From contig JACKKB010000011.1 in NCBI GenBank assembly GCA_020637635.1, positions 1 through 64,000 on the forward strand: a stretch of DNA of 64,000 nt, in the 5' to 3' direction. Source of the stretch: Albidovulum sp. (GTDB lineage Bacteria; Pseudomonadota; Alphaproteobacteria; Rhodobacterales; Rhodobacteraceae). The position numbers were made by a program, and so were the translations under genes. Below are positions 25,843 through 37,248 of this stretch, piece after piece (position 1 is the stretch's first letter; the number at the start of each line of letters is the position of its first letter). The notes under the pieces were generated by a model. It made no database searches. It was not told the DNA's origin and saw nothing but the letters and a program-made list of their open reading frames with translations.

Positions 25843-26795
25843 CTCGGATGCAGCAGGCGGGGGTTGGCGATGATCGACAGGATGTCGGCGGCCATGTTCA
25901 GAAGGATGTAGGTTGCGGCGAAGATCAGGCAGGCGGCCTGCACGATGGGCACGTCACGGTTCGAGACCGAATCGACCAGCAATTGCCCGAGGCCGGGATA
26001 GACGAACACCACCTCGACCAGCACCACGCCCACCACGAGATAGGCGAGGTTCAGCGCCACCACGTTGATGATCGGCGCGAGCGCGTTGGGCAGCGCGTGC
26101 ACGGCGATCACCCGCCAGCGGCGCATGCCCTTGAGATGTGCCATCTCGACGTAGGGCAGGGCCAGCAGGTTGATGATCGCCGCGCGGGTCATGCGCATCA
26201 TGTGCGCCACGACAATCAATGTCAGCGTCAATGCGGGCAGGAAGGTGCGATAGAGCCGTTCGCCGAGGCCAATGCCCGCATCGACGCTGGACAGGCTGGG
26301 AAACCAGCCCAACGCGACCGAAAAGATCAGGACGAGAATATAGGCCACGAAGAATTCGGGAAACGAGATCGCCGCCAGGGTGGCGCCCGACACCCCCTTG
26401 TCGAACGCCGTGTTGCGGTAGAGCGCGGCCAGCATGCCCAGGACCAGCGCCACCGGCACCGCGATGAGTGCCGCGTAGCCGGCGAGAAAGAAGGTGTTTT
26501 CGGCACGGGAGGCGATCAGTTCGGCGATCGGGCGCTGGTTGGACAGAGAGACGCCGAAGTCCCCGTGAATCGCGTCTTGCAGCCAGTAGAGATAGCGCAG
26601 ATGCATCGGTTCGTTGAGGTTGAAGCGCTCCTTGAATGCGGCGACGGTCTCTTCGGTGGCCGATTGGCCCAGGGTTTCGGTGGCGATGTCGCCCGGCAGC
26701 AGTTCGATGGCGGAAAAGATCAGCACGCTGACGATCAGGAGCGTGAGAAACCCCATGGCGAGGCGGGACAGGATGATCTTGAGGATTGGCGACAC
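25839..26795 (-). CDS. Dipeptide/oligopeptide ABC transporter permease, DppB type
   Basis: 318 residues, GTG start. It has the DppB N-terminus (LAMGFLTLLIVSVLIFSAIE, LLPGDIATETLG), the FNLNEPMHLRYLYWLQDAIH-GDFGVS signature, six TM helices, the EAA loop (PYVEMAHLKGMRRWRVIAVH) and the terminal FVYPGLGQLLVDSVSNRDVP motif. It heads the transport operon dppB-dppC-dppDF and is divergent from the GntR regulator across a 137-base promoter region. Confidence 0.93.
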   Translation of the reverse strand: MSPILKIILSRLAMGFLTLLIVSVLIFSAIELLPGDIATETLGQSATEETVAAFKERFNLNEPMHLRYLYWLQDAIHGDFGVSLSNQRPIAELIASRAENTFFLAGYAALIAVPVALVLGMLAALYRNTAFDKGVSGATLAAISFPEFFVAYILVLIFSVALGWFPSLSSVDAGIGLGERLYRTFLPALTLTLIVVAHMMRMTRAAIINLLALPYVEMAHLKGMRRWRVIAVHALPNALAPIINVVALNLAYLVVGVVLVEVVFVYPGLGQLLVDSVSNRDVPIVQAACLIFAATYILLNMAADILSIIANPRLLHPR

Positions 26796-26826
26796 GGACG
26801 AGCCCTATTGTCTGCGCTTATTTCAT

Positions 26827-26840
26827 TATGTATATCAATA
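26827..26840. promoter_or_regulatory. Imperfect TATGT-type site between the dppB-like and gntR genes
   Basis: TATGTATATCAATA matches the TATGT-N4-ACATA pattern in the left half, with CAATA instead of ACATA on the right. It sits in the AT-rich centre of the divergent promoter region (26796-26932). It may let the GntR protein control itself and the transporter. It is weaker than the sites at 20.0 and 37.2 kb. Confidence 0.35.
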
Positions 26841-26932
26841 TTAGAGGCAACGCGCTGCTGTATAGCCAAAGATGGTTTAGATGAACTGGCCTGTTGGTTA
26901 GATCGGCTGAGGTGAGAGAAAAGGCAGTGCCA

Positions 26933-27622
26933 ATGACCGTTACATTCAAGGACGTGAAAGCGGACCTTCTTGACCAGATCGCGCTCGGGGCGCTGCGACC
27001 GGGCAGCCTGATGCCGAACGAGATGGAGTTGGCCGAGCGTTACGGATGCGCGCGTGCCACGGTAAGCCGGGCGATGCGGGAACTGGCCGATGAGGGCATT
27101 GTCGAGCGCAAGCGCAAGGCAGGCACGCGTGTTCGCCTGTCACCGATCAGGCAGGCACGCTTTTCGATTCCGATCGTGCGGGAGGAGATCGCGGCGCAAG
27201 GGGCGGAATATCGCTACGCGCTGGTCGATCGCACCGTGCAGGTGGTGCCGGACTGGCTGCGCGGGCGGCTCGATCTGACGCCCGGGCAGAAGATGCTGCA
27301 CCTCACCTGCATGCATTACGCAGACGGCATGCCCTACCAGCACGAGGATCGCTGGATCAACCCCGAGACTGTCCCGGCTGTGCTGGAGGCCGATTTCTCG
27401 GCCCTCGGGCCGAACGAATGGCTGGTGGCGCAACTACCGTTTTCGACGGCAGAGATCAGTTTCAGCGCCATCGAAGCCGATCAGGAACTGGCCGACCACC
27501 TCGGCTGCGCCGCCGGGAATGCGCTCTTCCGCACCGAGCGCACCACCTGGCTCCAGGGCCGGGCGATCACGCTGGTGCGGTTGACCTATCGGCGTGGCCA
27601 CAGGGTGACCACGCAATACTGA
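26933..27622 (+). CDS. hutC: GntR/UTRA-family regulator, HutC-like
   Basis: 229 residues. The winged HTH at 5-70 reads LLDQIALGALRPGSLMPNEM, ELAERYGCARATVSRAMREL and ADEGIVERKRKAGTRVR. The UTRA effector domain occupies 80-229 (HEDRWINPETVPAVLEADFS, TTWLQGRAITLVRLTYRRGH). HutC proteins repress hut genes and release DNA on binding urocanate. It lies among transport and hut genes, divergent from the transporter operon. The start at 26933 follows AAGG; the 13-residue longer reading is not conserved. The HutC assignment rests on domain type and context. Confidence 0.82.
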   Translation: MTVTFKDVKADLLDQIALGALRPGSLMPNEMELAERYGCARATVSRAMRELADEGIVERKRKAGTRVRLSPIRQARFSIPIVREEIAAQGAEYRYALVDRTVQVVPDWLRGRLDLTPGQKMLHLTCMHYADGMPYQHEDRWINPETVPAVLEADFSALGPNEWLVAQLPFSTAEISFSAIEADQELADHLGCAAGNALFRTERTTWLQGRAITLVRLTYRRGHRVTTQY

Positions 27623-27643
27623 TGCTGCCCGCCCGCGCGCGGA

Positions 27644-28462
27644 TCAGGCAGCCGCGCTTTTCGCCTTGCGGTCGAAGATGACGGGGAACCAGTCTTCGCG
27701 CAGCACCTGGCCGGGCTGCATGGCGTGGCCCGGGAACGGCGGCGAGGTGCGGCCCGGGCGCTCGATGTAGCGGGCGTCGTCGCCGAGGAGCCGCAGCGAG
27801 AAGGCGCGGCGCCGGCTGCCGGAGTTGTTGCCGCGCGCGCCGTGCAGGACCATGTAGTTGAAGGCCACCGCGTCGCCCGGCTCCATCGGCCATTCGCGGA
27901 TGGTCATGCCTTCCGCATCGGGATCGGGCACGGGCATGTAGTCGTCCTCGTTGGGGTAGAAGCTCGTCTCGGCCAGCCAGCGGGTCGGCAGCACCGGCTT
28001 TTCCCACAGGTGCGAACCGGCGACGCAGCGCAACGAGGCTTCGCGCACCGGGTCGAGCGGGGACCAGAAGCTGACGGTCTGCTGGCCCTCCACGAAGTAA
28101 TAGGGGCCGTCCTGGTGCCAGGGCGTGGGTTTGCTGGTGCCCGGTTCCTTGACCAGCACGTGATCGTGGAACAGTTGCACACGCGCGGAGCGCATCAGAT
28201 CGGCCGCCACCTCGGCGGCGGGCGAGGTGCGGATCACCTGCTCGAATTCGGGGATGCGCTGCCAGTTGCAGTAGTCGTCGAAGAAGCGCCCGCCTTCGCC
28301 GGCCTTCAGGTTCTCGGCGGCGTATTCGCCGGGCTCGTTCATGTTGCGCTCCACGCCGGCGCGCAGCGTCTCGACGTGGTCGGCAAAGAGCCCCTTGATC
28401 AGCACGACACCCTCGCGCTGGAAGGTTTCGACATGGTCCTGGGTGATGAGGGAATGGGTCAT
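27644..28462 (-). CDS. Phytanoyl-CoA dioxygenase (PhyH) family protein
   Basis: 272 residues of the Fe(II)/2-oxoglutarate dioxygenase fold. The facial triad is visible as H-x-D in TPWHQDGPYYFVEGQQ and the distal His in FNYMVLHGARGNN; an Arg for 2-oxoglutarate follows in SRRRAFSLRLLGDD. Substrates in this family range from phytanoyl-CoA to ectoine and small metabolites, so the reaction cannot be named. GGAGGA is well placed before the ATG. It is divergent from a LysR gene across an inverted repeat and converges with the GntR gene. Confidence 0.88.
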   Translation of the reverse strand: MTHSLITQDHVETFQREGVVLIKGLFADHVETLRAGVERNMNEPGEYAAENLKAGEGGRFFDDYCNWQRIPEFEQVIRTSPAAEVAADLMRSARVQLFHDHVLVKEPGTSKPTPWHQDGPYYFVEGQQTVSFWSPLDPVREASLRCVAGSHLWEKPVLPTRWLAETSFYPNEDDYMPVPDPDAEGMTIREWPMEPGDAVAFNYMVLHGARGNNSGSRRRAFSLRLLGDDARYIERPGRTSPPFPGHAMQPGQVLREDWFPVIFDRKAKSAAA

Positions 28463-28505
28463 TCGCTGGTCCTCCGTTCGGCGTCTGCACCCTGCTACCC
28501 GAAGA

Positions 28506-28526
28506 GATTATTAGCTTCCAATAATC
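28506..28526. promoter_or_regulatory. Inverted repeat GATTATT-N7-AATAATC, probable LysR operator
   Basis: A perfect 7-bp inverted repeat with a 7-base spacer (28506-28512 and 28520-28526) in the 97-base AT-rich gap between the divergent PhyH and LysR genes. Its outer arms and the internal T-N11-A spacing suit a LysR-type binding box controlling both promoters (inference). Confidence 0.5.
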
Positions 28527-28559
28527 AATGCGAATGCACTAAATAGCCTCATGCTATAT

Positions 28560-29501
28560 ATGACGCTGCGCCAGATGGAATATGTCGTCGCGGTCGCGCG
28601 CGGGCGCAGCCTGTCGGAAGCCGCGGTCCAGCTCAACGTCTCGCAGCCCTCGCTGTCGAACGCGCTGACCCAGGTGGAGGCGCGGCTGGGGCATCGGCTC
28701 TTTCGCCGCCGCAAGGGCACCGCCACCACGCTCACGCCCGAGGGCGAGGTCTTCGTCGGCGAAGCCGAGGCGCTTCTAGCCCGCGCCAGGCGTCTGGAAG
28801 ACCCGGCCCGCTATGCCCGCGCGCGGACCGGGCGGCTGGGTCTCGGGCTCTTCGACGATCTCGCGCCGTTTCATCTCGGGCCGCTGCTCGATGCGCTCGC
28901 CCGCGCCTTGCCGGATGTCGAGGTGCATTACAGCGTGGCCGATTTCGAGGTGCTGGCCCGCGACCTGCTCGACGGCAGGATCGACATGGCGGTGAGCTAC
29001 GATCTCGGGCTCGATGCCAGCTTCCGGCGCGATGAGCTGGCCCGGGTGCCGCCACAGGCGCTTCTGGCCCCCGACGATCCACTGGCCGGACAGGCGCGCG
29101 TCACGCTCGCGGAGCTCGCGGACCGGCCGCTGATCCTGTTCAACGAGGGGCTCTCGGTGCGGCACATGCTGGGCCTCTTCCGGCAGGTGGGCGCCCGGCC
29201 GCGCGTGGCCCACAGGGTGCGGTCGCTGGAGGTGATGCGCAGTCTTGCCGCCGGCGGGGTCGGAACGGGCATCAGCTACAGCGCGCCCGACACCGCGCAA
29301 ACCTATGATGGACGGCGCGTCGTCTCGGTGCCGATCTCGGACGGGTTTGCCGCAGAACCGATCGTCCTGGTGAGGCCGGCAGAGGCCCGCCCGGACGACC
29401 GCAGCCGGGCGGCAGCGGAGGCCATCGCAGCCTGCATCCGGGGCAACGGGCCGCCCGGGGGTGTTGCCGCTGCCCGACCCGGAGACGGCGCAAGGACGTG
29501 A
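28560..29501 (+). CDS. LysR-family transcriptional regulator
   Basis: 313 residues. The HTH at 1-62 reads MTLRQMEYVVAVARGRSLSE, AAVQLNVSQPSLSNALTQVE, LGHRLFRRRKG. The periplasmic-binding-like effector domain (85-295) includes GRIDMAVSYDLGLDASFRRD and PLILFNEGLSVRHMLGLFRQ. An in-frame ATG 9 bases upstream (28551) is also possible; neither has a clear ribosome-binding site. It is divergent from phyH and convergent with hutU, so its likely target is the PhyH gene. Confidence 0.9.
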   Translation: MTLRQMEYVVAVARGRSLSEAAVQLNVSQPSLSNALTQVEARLGHRLFRRRKGTATTLTPEGEVFVGEAEALLARARRLEDPARYARARTGRLGLGLFDDLAPFHLGPLLDALARALPDVEVHYSVADFEVLARDLLDGRIDMAVSYDLGLDASFRRDELARVPPQALLAPDDPLAGQARVTLAELADRPLILFNEGLSVRHMLGLFRQVGARPRVAHRVRSLEVMRSLAAGGVGTGISYSAPDTAQTYDGRRVVSVPISDGFAAEPIVLVRPAEARPDDRSRAAAEAIAACIRGNGPPGGVAAARPGDGART

Positions 29502-29645
29502 GACGGGCAAGAGACCGCGGCGATGCCATGACCGTCGGGCCGAACAGCCGCGCAAGCCGCCGGGCGCGATCCGGCCCCGGCGCGTGCCCCGCGGTTCGAG
29601 CCGGAAGCGCCTTCTTCCGGGCCGCGACGACAGCCTGGCTCTGCC

Positions 29646-31310
<1,665 letters not shown>

Positions 31311-31321
31311 GGGTTTCTCCC

Positions 31322-32467
31322 TCAATGCGCCAGAAGATGCCCGGCGATGATGTTGCGTTGAATCTCGGAGGAGCCTTCGTAGATGCGCATGATCCGCAGG
31401 TCGCGGGTGATGCGCTCGATCGGGAAATCGCGGGTGTAGCCATAGCCGCCGTGGATCTGCAGCGCGGTGTCGGCCACCATGTCGGCGGCCTCGCTGGCCT
31501 TCAGCTTGGCCATTGCGGCGGCTTCGCTGAAGCGGATGCCGAGGTCGCGCTGCCGGGCGGCTTCCAGCGCCATCAGGCGCGCGGCCTGCAATTCCAGCGC
31601 CATGTCGGCCAGCATCCAGCGGATGCCCTGCTTTGCGCCCAGCGCCTCGCCGCCGATCACCCTCTCCTGCGCATAGGTCACGGCGGCATCGAGCGCCGCC
31701 TGCGCCAGGCCGAGGCACTGCGCGGCAACCTCCACCCGGCCATTGTCCAGAACCTTCATCGCGGTGCGGAAGCCGGTGCCTTCCCCGCCCAGGAGCGCGT
31801 CGGCGGGCAGGTGGCAGTCGAGCGTCAGCGGGAACACATGCCCGCCCTTCAGCCCCATCGTGCGCTCCGGCGGCCCCGCCTCGAGGCCCGGCGTGCCCCT
31901 GGGCAGGATGAAGGCGGAGATGCCTCGGTGTCTTGCGGCGGGATCGGTGACCGCGAAGACCACCAGGAAATCCGCCACCCCGCCGTTGGAGATGAAGCAC
32001 TTCGCGCCCTTGAGCCGCCAGCCATCGCCCTCGCGGGTGGCGCGGGTCTTCATGTCCGCCGGGTCGCTGCCGGCGGTCGGTTCGGTCAGGGCGAAGGCGC
32101 CGAGCGCTTCGCCCGTGGCCGCCCTGGGGAGCCATTCGGCCCGCTGCGCTCCGGTGCCGCCGATCAGGATCGAATCCGTGGCGAGGTAATGGGCGGTCAG
32201 CGCCGAGGCGGTCGAGCCGCAGCCGCCGGCCACGATCTCGACCGCGCGCAGCAGCGCCGGGGCGGAAATGCCCGATCCGCCATGCGCTTCGGGCAGGTTC
32301 GCACCGAGCATCCCGGCCTCGGCCAGGACGCGCAGCTGGCCGTGGACGAAGGCGGATGTCTCGTCGGTCCGGGCGGCATCCGGCGCGATCCGTTCCGCGA
32401 CGATCCGCTCCAGCAGGTCGCAGAACAGGCGTTCCTCGTCGCCCAGCATGTGCCAGCGATCGCTCAT
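31322..32467 (-). CDS. Acyl-CoA dehydrogenase inside the hut operon
   Basis: 381 residues of the FAD-dependent acyl-CoA dehydrogenase fold: N-terminal helices, the beta-domain ALTEPTAGSDPADMKTRATR with GAKCFISNGG, and the C-terminal KLKASEAADMVADTALQIHG, GGYGYTRDFPIERITRDLRI, then the catalytic base E364 in RIYEGSSEIQRNIIAGHLL. It introduces a trans-2,3 double bond into an acyl-CoA and passes electrons to ETF. Its start overlaps the stop of the CoA-transferase gene (ATGA) and hutU follows. I infer that the substrate is imidazolepropionyl-CoA, giving urocanyl-CoA. Confidence 0.93.
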   Translation of the reverse strand: MSDRWHMLGDEERLFCDLLERIVAERIAPDAARTDETSAFVHGQLRVLAEAGMLGANLPEAHGGSGISAPALLRAVEIVAGGCGSTASALTAHYLATDSILIGGTGAQRAEWLPRAATGEALGAFALTEPTAGSDPADMKTRATREGDGWRLKGAKCFISNGGVADFLVVFAVTDPAARHRGISAFILPRGTPGLEAGPPERTMGLKGGHVFPLTLDCHLPADALLGGEGTGFRTAMKVLDNGRVEVAAQCLGLAQAALDAAVTYAQERVIGGEALGAKQGIRWMLADMALELQAARLMALEAARQRDLGIRFSEAAAMAKLKASEAADMVADTALQIHGGYGYTRDFPIERITRDLRIMRIYEGSSEIQRNIIAGHLLAH

Positions 32468-33630
32468 GTCACCACTCCCCTGTCCCTGAGATCTTGCAGG
32501 GCGGCCGCGTCCACGCCGCAGAAATCGGCCAGGATCGTCGCCGCATCGCCGCCCAGGCTCGGGGCGGGTGCCTCCGCCACCGGTTTGTGCCCGCTGAACC
32601 AGACCGGCTGGCCGACCACCGGGCGCACGCCCTTTTGCACCAGTTTCCGCGCCTCGGAATGGGCGCTGGTGCTGGCCCGGGCGATGTCCCAGATCGGGGC
32701 GGAGGGCAGCTGGGCCTCGGCCAGAGCCACCATCGCCCGTTCGGTGGTGAGCCCGCGGCTCCACGCCTCGATCAGCGCCCTCAGCGCCGGTTCGTTCCGG
32801 GTGCGCGCCTCGTCGGTCGCGAAACGCGCCTCATCGGGCAGGCCCGGATGCCCGATCAGGGCAGAGAGGCGGGCGAACTGCGCCGGCGTCAGGACGGCGA
32901 TCACCACCTGGCCGTCCGCGGTGGCGAAACAGCCGAAGGGGGTGGAAAGAGGATGCCGGTTGCCGACCCGCTGTGGCGCGGCTCCGGCATAGAAATGCAA
33001 CGCGTGGCTGGTGGTCAGCAGCGAATAGAGCGCGTCATACATGGCGATGTCCAGCACCGCGCCGCGGCCGGTGCGGCCCCGCTGCACCAGCGCGGCGAGG
33101 ATCGACCAGCTGCCGAAGAGCCCGCCCATCAGGTCGGCGATGGATTCTCCGGACTTGAGCGGCGCGCCGCCCTCTTCGCCGGTGGCCGCCATAAGGCCGG
33201 ACATGGCCTGCACCACGAGGTCGTAGGCCGGCAGGTCGCGGAACGGGCCGGTCTGGCCGAAACCCGAGACGCGGGCATAGATCAGGCCGGGATTCCCGCC
33301 GCCGAGGTCATCGGGCCCGAGCCCGATCTGTTCGGCGACGCCGGGGCGGAAATTCTCCACCACCACGTCGCATCGCGCGGCGATCCGGCGGGCCAGGTCC
33401 AGGCCCTGCGCATCCTTCAGGTTCAGCGCGATGCTCTTCTTGCCGCGATTGTTCAGCGAGAACAGCGCGCTCTTGCCATCCTTGAACGGGCCGATATGGC
33501 GGTAGTCGTCGCCCCGCGCCGGTTCCAGCTTGATCACCTCGGCGCCGAGGTCGGCCAGAAGCGCGGTGCAGTAGGGCCCGGCGAGAACGCGCGTCAGGTC
33601 GAGCACCCGGATGCCGTCGAGCGGCTTCAC
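32464..33630 (-). CDS. CaiB/BaiF-type (class III) CoA-transferase inside the hut operon
   Basis: 388 residues. It begins MKPLDGIRVLDLTRVLAGPY, with LADLGAEVIKLEPARGDDYR, KKSIALNLKD, VVVENFRPGV, YARVSGFGQTGP and the catalytic aspartate D166 in GESIADLMGGLFG, all family III landmarks. These enzymes move CoA between carboxylic acids through aspartyl-CoA anhydride. The gene overlaps hutG upstream and the acyl-CoA dehydrogenase downstream by 4 bases each. A role in activating imidazolepropionate and releasing urocanate by CoA exchange is my inference. Confidence 0.92.
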   Translation of the reverse strand: MKPLDGIRVLDLTRVLAGPYCTALLADLGAEVIKLEPARGDDYRHIGPFKDGKSALFSLNNRGKKSIALNLKDAQGLDLARRIAARCDVVVENFRPGVAEQIGLGPDDLGGGNPGLIYARVSGFGQTGPFRDLPAYDLVVQAMSGLMAATGEEGGAPLKSGESIADLMGGLFGSWSILAALVQRGRTGRGAVLDIAMYDALYSLLTTSHALHFYAGAAPQRVGNRHPLSTPFGCFATADGQVVIAVLTPAQFARLSALIGHPGLPDEARFATDEARTRNEPALRALIEAWSRGLTTERAMVALAEAQLPSAPIWDIARASTSAHSEARKLVQKGVRPVVGQPVWFSGHKPVAEAPAPSLGGDAATILADFCGVDAAALQDLRDRGVVT

Positions 33631-34417
33631 GCGATGCCCTCCCGTGCCAGGGCGTCAAGCCGCGTCAGAATGGCGGAGAGGTGGGTGCGCAGGCGGTCGG
33701 CCTTGCCGTCGTCATAGCTCCAGGGCGCGGTTTCCCTTGTCAGGTAGGTCGATTGCGCCAGTTCCATCTGGATCGCGTGAAGCCCCTCGGCCGGGCGGCC
33801 GTAGTGCCGCGTGGTCCAGCCGCCCTTGAAGCGGCCGTTGAGGACCGAGGTGTAGCCCTTGGCCTGTTCGCAGGCGTCCCGGACCGCGGATTCGATGGCC
33901 GGGGCGCAGGTTGTGCCCATGTTGGTGCCGATGTTGAAATCCGGCAGGGTGCCGTCGAAGAGGAAGGGGATGTGGCTGCGGATGGAATGGCAATCGTAGA
34001 GGATCGCCACCCCGTGCCTTGCGCGCACCCGGTCAAGCTCGGCCTGCAAGGCGGCGTGGTAGGGCGCGTGGAAGGTTTGCCGGCGCGCCTCGACCTCGTC
34101 CGCGCCCGGTTCGCTTTCCCAGATCGGGTGGCCATCGAAATCGGTCAGGGGCACCAGCCCGGTGGTGTTCTGACCGGGATAGAGCGAGGCGCCCGAGGGG
34201 TCGCGGTTGGCGTCGATCACGTAGCGGTGGAAGGTCGCGCGCACGGTGGTCGCACCGGGCAGCAACCCATCGTAGAGCCCGTGGATGTGCCAGTCGGTAT
34301 CGTCCAGCCCGCGTCCGCGTGCGTTCAGCCGCGCGCGAATGTCGTCGGGCAGCCAGGTGCCGGTGTGGGGCAGGCCCAGAACGACGGGGCTGTCGCCGCG
34401 TGAGATCTCGACCGGGT

Positions 34418-34421
<4 letters not shown>
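33627..34421 (-). CDS. hutG: N-formylglutamate deformylase
   Basis: 264 residues of the N-formylglutamate amidohydrolase family, hydrolysing N-formyl-L-glutamate to glutamate and formate, the last step of the HutF-type route. Visible are LPHTGTWLPDDI, DTDWHIHGLYDGLLPGATTV, HRYVIDANRDPSG, YDCHSIRSHIPFLFDGTLPD and FKGGWTTRHYGRP. It overlaps hutH (upstream) and the CoA-transferase gene (downstream) by 4 bases each. The presence of HutF nearby agrees with the deformylase rather than the formiminoglutamase meaning of the hutG symbol. Confidence 0.95.
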
Positions 34422-35952
<1,531 letters not shown>

Positions 35953-35956
<4 letters not shown>

Positions 35957-37161
35957 GCGACGTCTCCGAAGATGCGGCTGTGCAGGGGGTTGTAACCGAT
36001 GCGATAGGAAAGCTCCGCCGGCTCCTCGACATCCCAGACCGCCAGTTCGGCGCGCTGGCCGGGGGCGATGGTGCCGACATCTCTCAACCCCAGGGCGCGG
36101 GCGGCGTTCAAGGTGGTGCCGCGCAGCGCCTCCTCGGGGGTCAGGCGGAAGAGCGTGCAGCCCATGTTCATGGTCAGAAGCAGCGAGGTCAGCGGCGAGG
36201 AGCCGGGGTTGGCGTCGGTGGCCAGCGCGATCGGCACGCCATGGTCGCGCAGGGCCTGAACGGGGGGCGCCTGGGTTTCGTGCAGGGTGTAGAAGGCACC
36301 GGGCAGCAGCACCGCAACGGTGCCGGCCTTGGCCATCGCCTGCACGCCGGGCCCGTCGAGATATTCGATGTGATCGGCCGAGAGCGCGCCGTAGCCGGCC
36401 GCCATTGCCGCGCCGCCGAGGTTCGACAGCTGCTCGGCATGGAGCTTGACCGGAAGGCCGAGGCCCTTCGCCACGTCGAAGACGCGGGCGATCTGGGCGG
36501 GCGAGAAGGCGATGCCCTCGCAGAACCCGTCGACCGCATCGACCAGCCCTTCGGCATGGGCGGCACGCAGGGCGGGGATGCAGACCTCGTCGATATAGCC
36601 ATCGGCCCGGTCCTTGTATTCGGCGGGGACCGCGTGGGCGCCAAGGAAAGAGGTCTTCACCCGCACCGGCCGGTTGGCCATCACCGCGCGGGCGACGCGG
36701 AGCATGCGCAACTCGGTCTCCACGTCGAGCCCGTAGCCCGACTTGATCTCGAGTGTCGTCACGCCTTCCGCAATCAGCGCATCCGCCCGGCGCAGGGCAC
36801 CTTCCAGCAACGCATCCTCGGTGGCCGCGCGGGTTGCCTTGACGGTGGACACGATGCCGCCGCCGGCGCGGGCCACCTCTTCGTAGCTGGCGCCGTTCAG
36901 CCGCATCTCGAATTCCGCCGCGCGGTTGCCGCCATGCACCAGATGCGTGTGACAATCGATCAGCCCGGGCGTGACCATCCGCCCGCCCAGATCGCGCGTT
37001 TCGGCCCGGGCCAGATCGCCCGGCAGGTCGTCGGCGGCACCGACCCAGCGGATCTTCCCACCCTCCAGCGCGATCGCCGCCTCCCGGATCAGCCCGTAGG
37101 GCGTGCCGCCGGTCAGCGTCGCAGCGGTCAGATTGGTCAGCAACCGGGGTGCGGCGGTCAT
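35953..37161 (-). CDS. hutI: Imidazolonepropionase
   Basis: 402 residues of the amidohydrolase fold, opening 4-imidazolone-5-propanoate to N-formimino-L-glutamate. The metal site H-x-H is in VTPGLIDCHTHLVHGGNRAA. LEIKSGYGLDVETELRMLRV, VKLHAEQLSNLGGAAMAAGY, SADHIEYLD and ALATDANPGSSP supply the remaining ligands. GGAGGG lies 8 bases before the ATG. It heads the six-gene operon and is divergent from hutF across a 14-bp palindrome. Confidence 0.97.
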
Positions 37162-37208
37162 TTCATGTCCCTCCAGATTCTGCTTCCCTACTAATGTTGC
37201 CTGCTTTA

Positions 37209-37222
37209 TATGTCTAGACATA
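37209..37222. promoter_or_regulatory. Perfect 14-bp palindrome in the hutI-hutF divergent promoter
   Basis: TATGTCTAGACATA is fully self-complementary and lies midway between the hutI start (37161) and the hutF TTG start (37249). HutC-type GntR proteins bind TGT-N-ACA-like palindromes in hut promoters (known for the family), so this is the most likely operator controlling both directions. Related sites lie at 19989-20022 and, weakly, at 26827. Confidence 0.7.
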
Positions 37223-37248
37223 AAAGCGTTAAGGACGGGAATATAGCT

